Shown here one piece after another: positions 25,269-33,955 of a DNA stretch of 64,000 nt. Origin of the DNA: Paraburkholderia sp. BL25I1N1 (GTDB lineage Bacteria; Pseudomonadota; Gammaproteobacteria; Burkholderiales; Burkholderiaceae); contig NZ_PVZB01000010.1 of assembly GCF_003002025.1 (NCBI RefSeq), forward strand, positions 1 through 64,000. Direction: 5' to 3'. The notes under the pieces were generated by a model. It made no database searches and had not been told where the DNA came from. It saw nothing but the letters and a program-made list of their open reading frames with translations. Both the position numbers and the translations under genes were made by a program. How positions within the stretch are numbered: position 1 is the stretch's first letter; every line of letters starts with the position of its first letter.

Positions 25269-25653
25269 AACTGCTCCAGATCCAGAAAGCCGGTCGCGCA
25301 CACCATCACGACACACGCAAGACGAAGCGCAAACGCGCTCCTTTTCTCAGACGAATAGACCCATTTCTCGAGTACCGTGTGCGTGGCAAACGGGTCATCT
25401 GCGAGAGTCATTATCAAAGCGCGGCATGCTGTTCGATTCACCGAATATGCCTTTAAAACAGGGCTATTCCGCACACCGCTTGCGATTCAGTCGTTCGTTC
25501 GGAAGGATTTACAGGTCATAAATTCCGTTTTCTTCAAACCACAAAACTTGAGCGCGAGGAACTGCCATATCTGCCCGCTATTCGTTCCTTTGAACCGCAT
25601 GGTTAAACCGTACAGTCGCCCCACAGAAATGATCCTTGTCGGGAGACGGTGCG
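25269..25653. promoter_or_regulatory. Divergent promoter region, AT-richer
   Basis: 385 bp between the lipoprotein and outer-membrane protein genes. It is richer in A and T around 25430-25620. No gene or clear operator is seen. It must carry two divergent promoters. Confidence 0.4.
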
Positions 25654-26307
25654 GTGAAACGGGTAATAAATGCAGCTGTGGTCGCGACGTGGGCGACGGC
25701 GATGGCGGGAGCGGCGCAGGCGCAGGAAATGTATGTGCATGGCGGCACGCTCGGCGCGGGTGTCGGCGCCGCCTTGCCGCTGAATTCATGGGCGGGCGTG
25801 CACGCGGAAATCGAAGGATTCGATCTGTCGCACTCGGTCAACGCCAGCGGCAACGAGTACGACGGCCACCTCAAGCTGTTGCAGGGCGGCCTGTATCTCG
25901 ATCTGTTCCCGTTCAGCTCCAGCGGCTTTCGCGTGACGGCCGGCGCGCTCATCAACGACGACGAACTGAGCGCGCATGCCGTGCCGAACGCACAAGGCAA
26001 CTACAAGATCGGCGACGACTTCGTGCCGGCCGTGGGCGCCGCGCCCTCGGCGACGGTCACGCTGCCGCGCGTGATGCCTTACCTCGGCATCGGTTATGGC
26101 CACAAGCCGGTCTCGAAAGGCTTCGGCATGACGGTCGATCTGGGCGTGGCATATGGCCGCCCGCGCGTCTCCTACAACGTGCCGGCCATCTATTCGATGT
26201 TCACGCCGCAATCGAACATCGACGAACAGGAGCGCAAGATCACCGACCATGTGGAGCGTTACAAGCTCTATCCGGTGCTGCAGATCGGAGTGAGTTACCG
26301 GTTCTGA
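25654..26307 (+). CDS. Small outer-membrane beta-barrel protein
   Basis: About 217 residues with a signal peptide cleaved after AQA (then QEMYVHGG). The rest consists of alternating aromatic/hydrophobic strands and ends GVSYRF. The terminal Phe is the usual signal for BAM-dependent insertion. It resembles eight-stranded porin-like or OmpW-type proteins, without a firm family. The start is taken as GTG at 25654 because GGGAGA lies seven bases upstream; a TTG at 25636 would add six residues. A hairpin follows at 26336. The substrate or role is unknown. Confidence 0.78.
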   Translation: MKRVINAAVVATWATAMAGAAQAQEMYVHGGTLGAGVGAALPLNSWAGVHAEIEGFDLSHSVNASGNEYDGHLKLLQGGLYLDLFPFSSSGFRVTAGALINDDELSAHAVPNAQGNYKIGDDFVPAVGAAPSATVTLPRVMPYLGIGYGHKPVSKGFGMTVDLGVAYGRPRVSYNVPAIYSMFTPQSNIDEQERKITDHVERYKLYPVLQIGVSYRF

Positions 26308-26335
26308 GCAACCTTGGGAAATGGCAATGAACTCG

Positions 26336-26358
26336 CCTGCAACCCTGACGGTTGCGGG
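26336..26358 (+). terminator. Candidate terminator after the barrel gene
   Basis: CCTGCAACC (26336-26344) pairs with GGTTGCGGG (26350-26358) with one U.G wobble and a five-base loop, followed by CTGCTTT. It lies 28 bp after the stop. The remaining gap to 26667 has an A-run (about 26470-26478) and no supported gene. Confidence 0.55.
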
Positions 26359-26667
26359 CTGCTTTGGCACGCACGCGTCCAGCAGGATGAAGGGAATCGC
26401 CGGCTGCGCGCGGGTGGTGATCGATCTGTTCGCGCAGACGCCAACACACGTGCGCAAAACAAAGTCTGCGAAAAAAAAGAAATGAGACTGGTCGGTTGCC
26501 TTCAGGCATGCGTGCGACTCATCGCTTCTGCTCGGCCGGGAGATCATGAATCGAAGCGACTGTCGATTCCGCTTCGGCTGTAACATTCATACGGCAGGTC
26601 GATTGTGGCGGCGAGCGGCCGCGCTGTCCGAAGCGCACATTCATCCAACTGGCAGGAGCGTGTTGTC

Positions 26668-27567
26668 ATGAACATCCAGCGGATCATGCGAATCATCAAA
26701 CGGCTCGTACTCGTCGCGCTCACGCTGTCGGGTCTCTGGCCCGGCGGGCTCACATGGGCCGACGACAACGCCGCCGCGCTGAGGGGCAAGTACGACACGC
26801 TAGCGCCACAGCTGAAGTCGAACGTGTTCCATCGTCCAATCCATCTTGATTCGCAGGAAGCGCAGAACGCGTTGAAGGGCGATATCTACGCCGTAGTCGA
26901 TTATCCGTTCGCGACCGTCAACAGCGCCTTCAACGACCCGCAGCGAGGCCCCGCGACCTGGTGCGAAGTGCTGATCCTGCATCTGAACACGAAGTACTGT
27001 CATGCCACTTCAGGCAGCAACGGCGCGACCATCAACATGAACGTCGGCAAGAAGACGGAACAGGAACTCGGCGACACGTCGCGTGTGCAGCTCAACTACC
27101 GTTCGGTCGCGACCAATCCCGACTACTTCCAGGTCGATCTGAGCGCCGCGGAAGGACCACTCAGCACGAGGGACTATCGCATCGTGCTGGAAGCCGTCGA
27201 TATCGGCAAAGGGCGCACGTTCCTGCATCTCACGTATTCGTACGGATTCGGCATGGCGGGACGCATCGCAATGAAGACCTATCTCGCGACCATCGGCAGC
27301 GCGAAAGTGGGCTTTACGCAGGCGTCGAACGGCGATTACGTGGGCGGTGTGCGCGGCCTCGTCGAGCGCAATACGATGCGCTATTACCTCGCCATCGACG
27401 CGTACCTGGGTTCGCTTTCCCTGCCCGCCGACAAACGCGTCGAGCAACGCTTTGCGACATGGTTCGATGCGACGGAGCAGTACCCGCGCCAATTGCACGA
27501 GGTGAGCCGGCAAGAGTATCTGCAGATGAAAAAGAACGAATACCAGCGCCAGCAAACGGCGCAATAG
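26668..27567 (+). CDS. Exported protein of unknown function
   Basis: 299 residues. A signal peptide (MNIQRIMRIIKRLVLVALTL, cleavage after TWA near 31) precedes a soluble, mixed alpha/beta domain with no further membrane segments. Two Cys (WCEVLILHLNTKYC) are 12 residues apart and could form a disulfide in the periplasm. The middle part repeats strand-like segments (VQLNYRSVAT, YFQVDLSAAEG, RIVLEAVDIG, FLHLTYSYGFG) that suggest a START-like or lipid-binding fold, but this is only an impression. AGGAG is nine bases before the ATG. No named family is recognised and it stands alone. Confidence 0.75.
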   Translation: MNIQRIMRIIKRLVLVALTLSGLWPGGLTWADDNAAALRGKYDTLAPQLKSNVFHRPIHLDSQEAQNALKGDIYAVVDYPFATVNSAFNDPQRGPATWCEVLILHLNTKYCHATSGSNGATINMNVGKKTEQELGDTSRVQLNYRSVATNPDYFQVDLSAAEGPLSTRDYRIVLEAVDIGKGRTFLHLTYSYGFGMAGRIAMKTYLATIGSAKVGFTQASNGDYVGGVRGLVERNTMRYYLAIDAYLGSLSLPADKRVEQRFATWFDATEQYPRQLHEVSRQEYLQMKKNEYQRQQTAQ

Positions 27568-27756
27568 AAGAACCGGCGGCGGTCGCCGCGTGCATGTCGA
27601 GAAGCCGGCGGCGGGCGGATCGCGCGATCGTCAATGACCGGTTGTCGGCTTGCGGCTAGCACTGCGTCGCCTGTCGCACCACGTTTTCTCCGATAATGAC
27701 GTCCGGTCAGGGATGAGCGTTGATGCGCCCAGGTCCCATCGCTACAGGAGATCGCG

Positions 27757-28677
27757 ATGCATCTCGCCGGCACAATACTTCCCATCTTCGCCATCATTCT
27801 AACGGGGTGGGTTGCCGGCGCCTCGGGCTACATGCCGCGCGCGCTGGCCGCGCCGCTGATGCGCTTCGCCTACTACGTGGCGATGCCCGCGCTGGTCTTC
27901 CTGACGATCGCCGACGAGTCGCTTCACTCGCTCCTTGACTGGCGCTTTCTGGCCGCGTTCGGCGGCGGCTCCATGATCTGCTTCGTGGCGGTCATGATGT
28001 TCGTGCGAACGGCGTGGAGCGCGGGCGTCGCGAAGAGCGGCATGCTGGCTGCGGCCGTGTCGATGACCAACACCGGATTCGTCGCGCTCCCCATATTGAA
28101 GTCGCTTTTTGGCCAACCGGGCGTACTCGCGGCGGCGATCGCGACCGTCTTCGTCGGCGCCGTCATGTTTCCGATACTGGTTCTGCTGCTCGAAATCGGG
28201 CGATACGATACGTCAGGCAACATACGGACGGCTGCGCTGTTGCGGCAGATCGCGACCAATCCCGTCATTCTCGCGACAATCTTCGGACTGCTTGCGTCGA
28301 TCCTCGGTTTGAAGCTGTACGGACCGGCCGTGTCGTTTCTCACCATACTCGGCGAAGCGCTGACGCCATGCGCGCTGTTCGCAATCGGACTCGATCTGAC
28401 CATCGCCGAACTGCGCGAGCGGCTGGGTCTGTATGCGTTGCTGACGGCCCTCAAGCTAGCCATCATGCCGCTCGTGGTCTATGGCCTTTGCCTTGCGGCC
28501 GGGCTCGACCGGACCGCGACCATTGCCGCCGTCGTGTGCGCTGCCGTGCCCACAGCCAAGAGTGCTTATGTGCTCGCGGTCGAATACGACGTCGAAAAGA
28601 ACGTAGTGGGTGCCGTGATCTCGATGTCTACGCTCTTTTCAGTCCTCACCTTGCTCGCGTGGCTTTACGTTTGGTAG
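27757..28677 (+). CDS. AEC-family permease (auxin efflux carrier/MdcF-like)
   Basis: 306 residues with about 10 membrane helices in two inverted halves. The N-terminal half has TILPIFAIILTGWVAGASGY and FAYYVAMPALVFLTIADES, and the C-terminal half has FAIGLDLTIAELRERLG and AAVPTAKSAYVLAVEYD. These are characteristic of AEC proteins, whose bacterial members move malonate, malate or related acids. CAGGAG precedes the ATG by seven bases. The gene is monocistronic and convergent with the gene at 28740, 62 bp apart. The substrate cannot be inferred. Confidence 0.9.
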   Translation: MHLAGTILPIFAIILTGWVAGASGYMPRALAAPLMRFAYYVAMPALVFLTIADESLHSLLDWRFLAAFGGGSMICFVAVMMFVRTAWSAGVAKSGMLAAAVSMTNTGFVALPILKSLFGQPGVLAAAIATVFVGAVMFPILVLLLEIGRYDTSGNIRTAALLRQIATNPVILATIFGLLASILGLKLYGPAVSFLTILGEALTPCALFAIGLDLTIAELRERLGLYALLTALKLAIMPLVVYGLCLAAGLDRTATIAAVVCAAVPTAKSAYVLAVEYDVEKNVVGAVISMSTLFSVLTLLAWLYVW

Positions 28678-28739
28678 CGTGGAGGCCACCGCAGCAGCCA
28701 TTCCGGCACCCGCGCTCCTGCCTTCGTTCTGCCGGGCGA

Positions 28740-29123
28740 TCACTGGATCGGCGGCACCACGCCAAGCTTTTCGGCCAGCATTCTCTCGTAGACACCGAAG
28801 TGCAGATCGACCTCCTCCTGCGTCACCACAGTCACCAGAATATTGATCTGCGCGGGTTGCAGACCCAGGACTGTCGCGATCGCCGCTTCCAGTTGCGGCG
28901 CGCAAAGGCGGTCGTCGGCAAACGTGGTGCCGACAGCGATTTCGTAAGCGGATTCCCGGTGGAATACCACTTCAACCAGGCGCGCGCGGGCGCTCATATT
29001 GTTGTCGATTGCCAGCCGGATGACTTCGACCGCGGTGCGCATCGTCTCGGTCGGAAAGCCCTTGGTTGAGCGCAGCCGGATCCGGTGCCGTCCCAGTGTC
29101 AGCCAGTCGTTTTCGAATTCCAT
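28740..29123 (-). CDS. Unknown cytoplasmic protein near the heat-shock genes
   Basis: 127 residues starting MEFENDWLTLGRHRIRLRST, with two alpha/beta-like halves and no signal or membrane segment. GAGGA lies upstream of the ATG at 29123. I recall similar Burkholderiales proteins of unknown function (a DUF3022-type family is possible), but I cannot confirm the family. It is divergent from the first small heat-shock gene and shares the region that carries the sigma-32-like box. Confidence 0.65.
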   Translation of the reverse strand: MEFENDWLTLGRHRIRLRSTKGFPTETMRTAVEVIRLAIDNNMSARARLVEVVFHRESAYEIAVGTTFADDRLCAPQLEAAIATVLGLQPAQINILVTVVTQEEVDLHFGVYERMLAEKLGVVPPIQ

Positions 29124-29207
29124 GGTGTCCTCGCATGGTTCGTCAGGGGTGTCCTGGAGGTAGGGATGCGGCCGCCCAAATTCAAGGATAAAAAGTGGCG
29201 ATACCCT

Positions 29208-29236
29208 CTTGAAATTTCCGCGCGGGATTTCTATCT
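29208..29236 (+). promoter_or_regulatory. Possible heat-shock (sigma-32) promoter
   Basis: CTTGAAA at 29208-29214 matches the -35 consensus of sigma-32 promoters. A weak -10 (TTCTATCT, 29229-29236) follows at roughly the right distance, with four of eight positions matching. It lies 134 bp before the first hsp20 start. Confidence 0.35.
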
Positions 29237-29337
29237 TGAATTCCGCTGAGGCAGTCGCGCCAGCAGTCCGGCGCGCTGCGTGTTTCTATTTGTTTGCCCG
29301 CAGCACGGCAGACGGACTGGAGCGCGTAGACCGGTTC

Positions 29338-29368
29338 GTCTTCCTGCTGGCTTGAAGGAGGAAATGAC
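29338..29368 (+). promoter_or_regulatory. Possible RNA thermometer hiding the hsp20 ribosome-binding site
   Basis: TTCCT (29341-29345) can pair with AGGAA (29359-29363), which contains the end of the AAGGAGG ribosome-binding site. GTC (29338-29340) can pair with GAC (29366-29368) after a two-base bulge. The weak, bulged stem would cover the site and the nearby ATG and could melt on warming, as ROSE-type thermometers do upstream of hsp20 genes. This is based on hand folding only. Confidence 0.3.
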
Positions 29369-29369
29369 C

Positions 29370-29813
29370 ATGAGCGATCTCTACTTCGGGACCGATCTTT
29401 CCAGCGAGCTAGACCGTCTGCAACGGCAGATGGCGAGCCTGTTTGGCGGCTTCCCGTCCAGCATCCGTTCCGGGCGCTCCGGCGCGTTCCCGCAGGTCAA
29501 CATCGGCTCGACCGACGACTCGATCGAGATCGTCGTATTCGCGCCGGGTGTCGATCCGGCGAACCTCGATGTGTCGATCGACAAGGGGCTGCTGACCATC
29601 AGCGGCGAGCGCCGGACCCCACAGCCGGAAGCGGCCGGCGACGACACCCGTACCTATGCGCAGGAGCGCTTCGCCGGCGCTTTCCGGCGCGTCATTGAAC
29701 TGCCGCAGCACGCGGACCCCGACAAGGTCACGGCGCAGTACACCAATGGCTGCCTGACCGTGAGTATCGGCAAGCGGGAAACATCAAAGCCGCGGGCCAT
29801 CACCGTTCAATGA
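29370..29813 (+). CDS. Small heat-shock protein (Hsp20/alpha-crystallin), first of three
   Basis: 147 residues. A short N-terminal arm (MSDLYFGTDLSSELDRLQRQ) precedes the alpha-crystallin domain (about 43-140) with VNIGSTDDSIEIVVFAPGVD, LLTISGERR and the closing YTNGCLTVSIGKRE. It acts as an ATP-independent holdase that binds unfolding proteins. The ATG at 29370 is favoured over 29364 because AAGGAGG (29355-29361) is then eight bases away. The next hsp20 gene begins 28 bp after its stop, so they form an operon. Regulation by heat is likely from the family and from the upstream elements described. Confidence 0.94.
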   Translation: MSDLYFGTDLSSELDRLQRQMASLFGGFPSSIRSGRSGAFPQVNIGSTDDSIEIVVFAPGVDPANLDVSIDKGLLTISGERRTPQPEAAGDDTRTYAQERFAGAFRRVIELPQHADPDKVTAQYTNGCLTVSIGKRETSKPRAITVQ

Positions 29814-29841
29814 AACCGGTCACAGAACTGAGGAGGACATC

Positions 29842-30249
29842 ATGAACGACACCACAGAACTTGCCAGGAAAGACGAAAAGGCGGTCGAGCGGCGCGCGGA
29901 CGACCCGTCACAACGCCGGATCACGCTCACGCCGCCCGTGGACATCTTCGAGGATAGCCAGGGCGTCACTCTGTGGGCGGATTTGCCCGGCGTGACAAAG
30001 GACCGGCTCGATGTGAAGGTGCACGACGGCAACCTGTACATCGAGGCAGAGGCAGTCGTACCCACGCCGGCGGAACTGCGCCTGCACCACGCGGAAATCC
30101 GCCAGCCTCACTTCGCGCGGGCGTTCGCTCTTGGGGTTGACTTCGACCCGACGAAAATCGACGCCAACCTGAAGGACGGAGTGTTGACGCTGAGGATACC
30201 GCGCCGCGACGAAGCCCGGCCGCGGCGGATCGAGGTGCGCACGACCTGA
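29842..30249 (+). CDS. Small heat-shock protein (Hsp20), second of three
   Basis: 135 residues: an acidic/basic N-terminal tail (MNDTTELARKDEKAVERRAD), then an alpha-crystallin domain with PPVDIFEDSQGVTLWADLPG and VKVHDGNLYIEAEA, ending LKDGVLTLRIPRRDEARPRR. The N-terminal arm is short and differs from the first copy, so the two probably form distinct or mixed oligomers. This is the usual shA/shB-type pair in proteobacteria. GAGGAGG is well placed before the ATG. It lies 28 bp behind the first copy and 292 bp before the third. Confidence 0.94.
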   Translation: MNDTTELARKDEKAVERRADDPSQRRITLTPPVDIFEDSQGVTLWADLPGVTKDRLDVKVHDGNLYIEAEAVVPTPAELRLHHAEIRQPHFARAFALGVDFDPTKIDANLKDGVLTLRIPRRDEARPRRIEVRTT

Positions 30250-30541
30250 ACCCGGCAGACAGGCGACAACCATAGGAGAGAACCCGGTGGCGGCCACCAG
30301 GCCGCCACCACCTTCCACTGTGAGGTCAGGACGCCGGAGTGAATACACTGGCAGCGCGCTGGCAATGCCGCTACGTCGGCTGCTGCGAGACGACCCGCTC
30401 GCCGCGCGAACGAGGAGTGTCGACGGCCGCGCGCGGGCAACCGGAAACATCGACGCTCACGCCACTGTTCGCGCCGGATGACCGGCATCCGGCTCTCCTG
30501 CCAGACTGGCCTTAAGGAGAAAACTACCGGAGGAAACTACG

Positions 30542-31105
30542 ATGAACACGGATCTGAAGAAGTGGAATCCTTTTAAATTCCTTCGTCGCGCAGGGCGCAA
30601 GTCCGATGCGGACAGCCCGGAAAGCCAGCCGGCCACCGACCCGTGGCGCGCCTCCTGGCCCGACCTGCCGGGATTGTTCATGCGCGAACCGTGGCGCGTC
30701 GTGGAGGAGTTCTTTCACGACCCCTTCGCGGGCCGCGGCGCGCTGGAACGATGGTTTGGGGACTTCAGTTCATCGCGCTTCCAGCCGCGCATCGACGTGG
30801 TCGACGAAGGAAAAGTGCTGCGCGTGACCGTCGAACTGCCTGGAATGCAGCGAGAGGATCTGACTGTCACCGTCGAAGATGGGGCGTTCGTGTTGCGCGG
30901 CGAGAAAAAGCAGGATGTGCGCAGCGAGGAAGACGGATGCTACCGGCTCGAGCGCGCCCATGGCAGCTTCGTGCGTACGATCCCGATGCCGGAGAACGCC
31001 GATCCCGATCATGCCCTGGCAAAGTTCGACAACGGTGTGCTCACGTTGACCGTGCCGAAATCGGAGCCAGCGCGGTCCGTGGGCCGCACGATTGATATCG
31101 GCTAG
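30542..31105 (+). CDS. Small heat-shock protein (Hsp20), third of three
   Basis: 187 residues. The N-terminal 80 residues are long and Trp/Pro-rich (WNPFKFLRRAGRKSD, then DPWRASWPDLPGLFMREPWR), followed by the alpha-crystallin domain from about 82 (RIDVVDEGKVLRVTVELPGM, VLRGEKKQ, FDNGVLTLTVPKSEPA). The long arm resembles the Burkholderiales-type Hsp20 near GyrB-less stress loci more than the first two copies. GGAGG lies upstream of the ATG, and an earlier CTCTCC/AAGGAGA pair in the leader (about 30490-30520) may fold. The 292-bp gap before it suggests its own promoter. It is convergent with the hybrid kinase gene. Confidence 0.93.
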   Translation: MNTDLKKWNPFKFLRRAGRKSDADSPESQPATDPWRASWPDLPGLFMREPWRVVEEFFHDPFAGRGALERWFGDFSSSRFQPRIDVVDEGKVLRVTVELPGMQREDLTVTVEDGAFVLRGEKKQDVRSEEDGCYRLERAHGSFVRTIPMPENADPDHALAKFDNGVLTLTVPKSEPARSVGRTIDIG

Positions 31106-31333
31106 CCCGGGCGCCGGCAGGAAGCCGTCATCAAGGCTGATTCGGAACTTCGTCTCATGGACGGGCGCGAGCGCGACAGCGTGATCGCGCTGTTCGCCGG
31201 AAAAAAGATGAGGCCGTACGGTCTTTCACGTAGCGGCCTCACGCACAGTTCGATGGGCATCGACGGCAATTCGCTGCGCCACAAAACACCAGTTACCGCC
31301 TGGCGACCGGGCCGCGCCACGGAGCCGGTCCGT

Positions 31334-33751
31334 TCAATTGTCCCGTGTCCGCGCCTGTCCATCGCCGGCACGCCGCTTCGCCCGTGAGCTGTGGGCCGGC
31401 GGCAAGGCGGCGCGCAACTGGTCAAGCGTGAAAGGCTTGCGCAGCGCCGACCATTCGAAGTCGAACCTCTCGTGCTCCGGGACAACGTTTCCGGAAGCGA
31501 AAATGATCCGGAGTGCCGGGCGGGCGGAAGCCGCGCGTCGCGCGAGCTCGGTGCCCGACATGTCCGGCATGATGACGTCCGTGAACAGGACGTCGTAGTC
31601 GTCCGCTTCCAGCGCATTCAGCGCCGCCGCCGCGCTTTCTGCGCGCTGCGGACGCATCCCGATCAGCATCAGCAGTTCGCAGGTTGCGTCCAGCGACGCA
31701 ACGTCGTCTTCCACAACCAGGATGCGCAGGCCCTCGCCGTTTCCGCCTGGCCCGACCTCCTCGCCTCGACGCGTACCGTCCGCACCCGCTCCGGTCGCTT
31801 CGGTGTCGTTTTTACCAAGCACCTGTCGCACCTTGGAGGCGAGCTGCTGGCGGCTGTACGGCTTGCTCAGCAGTTCCACGCCAGGATCGAGCCGGCCACC
31901 ATGCACGATCGCGTTCTGCGTATAACCCGACGTAAAAAGCACCTTCAATTCAGGCAGCATCTGGACTGCCCTTCTGGCCATTTCCGGACTGCGCAGCGCG
32001 CCGGGCATCACCACGTCGGTAAATAGCAGATCGATGTGCACGCCGCTCGCCACGACGCTCAGTGCCTGCTCTGCGTCGTTGGCCTTGAGTACCGCATAAC
32101 CAAGACCGCTGAGAAGTTCAACGACGGTCGCCTGGACCTTCAGATCGTCCTCCACGACCAGGATCGTCTCGCTGCCGTGCTTGAGGACACCCCCGGTGTT
32201 ACGCCTGGTCTCAACCGCCGTGCCGCTCGAGCGGGGCAGATAGATCCTGACGGTCGTTCCCTCACCGAGCTCGCTGTAGAGGCGGATATGGCCGCCACTC
32301 TGCTTGACGAAGCCGTAGGCCATGCTCAGGCCGAGGCCCGTGCCGCGGCCCTCTGGCTTCGTGCTGAAGAACGGGTCAAAAGCGCGCTCAATCACTTCCC
32401 GGCTCATGCCGGTCCCCGTGTCCGTGACAGCCAGCATCACATACTGCCCCGCTGAGACGTCGGTAAGCGCTGAGACGTACTCGTCGTCGAGCGTCGCGTT
32501 GGCGAGTTCAAGCGTGAGCTTGCCGCCGTCCGGCATCGCGTCGCGCGCATTGATGGCCAGATTCAGGATCACGTTTTCAAGCTGATGGGGATCGGCGATG
32601 GTATTCCACAGGCCGCCGGCCACGACGGACTCAATCTCGACCCGCTCGCCTAGTACCCGCCGCAAGAGGTCGTCCAGCGCCTGCAACTGACGCGCCGGGT
32701 TGATGACGACGGGCTCAAGAGGCTGCTGGCGACCGAAGGCCAGCAGTTGCGACGCGAGCTTCGCGCCGCGATCGACCGCGTCGAGCGCGTTGCCCAGCCG
32801 CTCGGCGCTCCAGCCGTCGCGGCCGTGCCGGCTTTCGAGCAGTTCCAGATTGCCGCGCATGACCTGGAGAACGTTGTTGAAGTCGTGCGCCACGCCGCCC
32901 GTCAGTTTGCCCAGGGCTTCCATCTTCTGTGCCTGGAACAGGGCTTTCTGCGTTTGCTCGAGCTGCTCGCTGGCGCGCCGTCGCTCGGTGATGTCGCGTG
33001 TGATTTTTGCAAATCCGACCAGCTCACCGTTTTCATGAATGGCGTCTATCACGACATGCGCGAAGAAACGGCTTCCGTCGCTGCGCACGCGCCAGCCCTC
33101 GGCCTCGAAACGTCCCTCCCGCCGTGCCGTGCCCAGGCCCCGGAAGGGGACCCCCGCCGCGACATCCTCCGGGGTGTAGAACCGGGAAAAATGCGAGCCG
33201 ATGATCTCCTTCTCGGTGTAGCCCTTGATCCTGCGCGCCCCCGCGTTCCAACTGGTGATGTGCCCGTCGGGCGAGAGCATGAAGATGGCATAGTCGGTAA
33301 CGCCCTGGACCAGCAGACGGAAGCTGCGCTCGCTCTCGAGCACCGCGTCGTGAGCGGCCTTCTTGTCGCTGACGTCGCGGACCACCTTGCCAAAACCGAT
33401 GAGCTTGCCGCTGCTGTCGCGCAGCGGTGTCATGACGACGTTCGCCCAGAACGACGTGCCATCCTTGCGCACGCGCCAGCCCTCCGCGATGTAACGCCCG
33501 CCCTCGGTGGCGGCGCGCAGCGCGGCCTCGGGCGCGCCCGCGGCACGCTCGGCCTCGGGGTAAAAAAGGGCAAACGACCGGCCAATAATCTCGTCGGGGC
33601 GATAGCCTTGAATGGATTCGCCGCCCGGGTTCCACGTGAGCACCGTGCCTTCCGGCGAAAGGGCGAAGATGGAGTAGTCCTGGGTGGATTCGGCCCAAAG
33701 CCGGAGCCACACAGAGCTGAAGGCATCGGATTGCGGGGTCATGGAAGTCAT
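31334..33751 (-). CDS. PAS-PAS hybrid histidine kinase with two receiver domains
   Basis: 805 residues, soluble. Two similar PAS/PAC domains come first (about 20-130 and 145-255), each with DYxIFxLSPxG and GxGWRVRxDG-type cores. Then follow HisKA with GGVAHDFNNVLQ (His289), an HATPase with NARDAMPDGG (N401) and GRGTGLGLSM, and two receiver domains with Asp579 (LLFTDVVMPG) and Asp725 (VLFTDVIMPD). The first receiver's region has VEDDLK and the second VVEDD acid pockets. Such proteins relay phosphate in multistep systems, usually through a separate phosphotransfer protein, and none is nearby. No membrane helix is present, so the PAS domains sense an internal signal, for example redox state or a small molecule. 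The start could also be at 33742. The gene is divergent from the RsbR-like kinase. Confidence 0.94.
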   Translation of the reverse strand: MTSMTPQSDAFSSVWLRLWAESTQDYSIFALSPEGTVLTWNPGGESIQGYRPDEIIGRSFALFYPEAERAAGAPEAALRAATEGGRYIAEGWRVRKDGTSFWANVVMTPLRDSSGKLIGFGKVVRDVSDKKAAHDAVLESERSFRLLVQGVTDYAIFMLSPDGHITSWNAGARRIKGYTEKEIIGSHFSRFYTPEDVAAGVPFRGLGTARREGRFEAEGWRVRSDGSRFFAHVVIDAIHENGELVGFAKITRDITERRRASEQLEQTQKALFQAQKMEALGKLTGGVAHDFNNVLQVMRGNLELLESRHGRDGWSAERLGNALDAVDRGAKLASQLLAFGRQQPLEPVVINPARQLQALDDLLRRVLGERVEIESVVAGGLWNTIADPHQLENVILNLAINARDAMPDGGKLTLELANATLDDEYVSALTDVSAGQYVMLAVTDTGTGMSREVIERAFDPFFSTKPEGRGTGLGLSMAYGFVKQSGGHIRLYSELGEGTTVRIYLPRSSGTAVETRRNTGGVLKHGSETILVVEDDLKVQATVVELLSGLGYAVLKANDAEQALSVVASGVHIDLLFTDVVMPGALRSPEMARRAVQMLPELKVLFTSGYTQNAIVHGGRLDPGVELLSKPYSRQQLASKVRQVLGKNDTEATGAGADGTRRGEEVGPGGNGEGLRILVVEDDVASLDATCELLMLIGMRPQRAESAAAALNALEADDYDVLFTDVIMPDMSGTELARRAASARPALRIIFASGNVVPEHERFDFEWSALRKPFTLDQLRAALPPAHSSRAKRRAGDGQARTRDN

Positions 33752-33955
33752 TTTTTGGATGAGACGTGCGGTGGATCTGCCCGTCGGGTGCCCGGCAACA
33801 ATAGATGCGGGCGCACTTTAGTCTAGATACGGTAGCAATTATCGAACCCGGCGCAGCGGGCGGCCGATCATTGCACCAACTGGGCGACGGTTCGGATACG
33901 ATGATCAGAATTCGGGCCACCCGCCCGCCACGAAGTTGCCGCTTTCGGAACAAAC

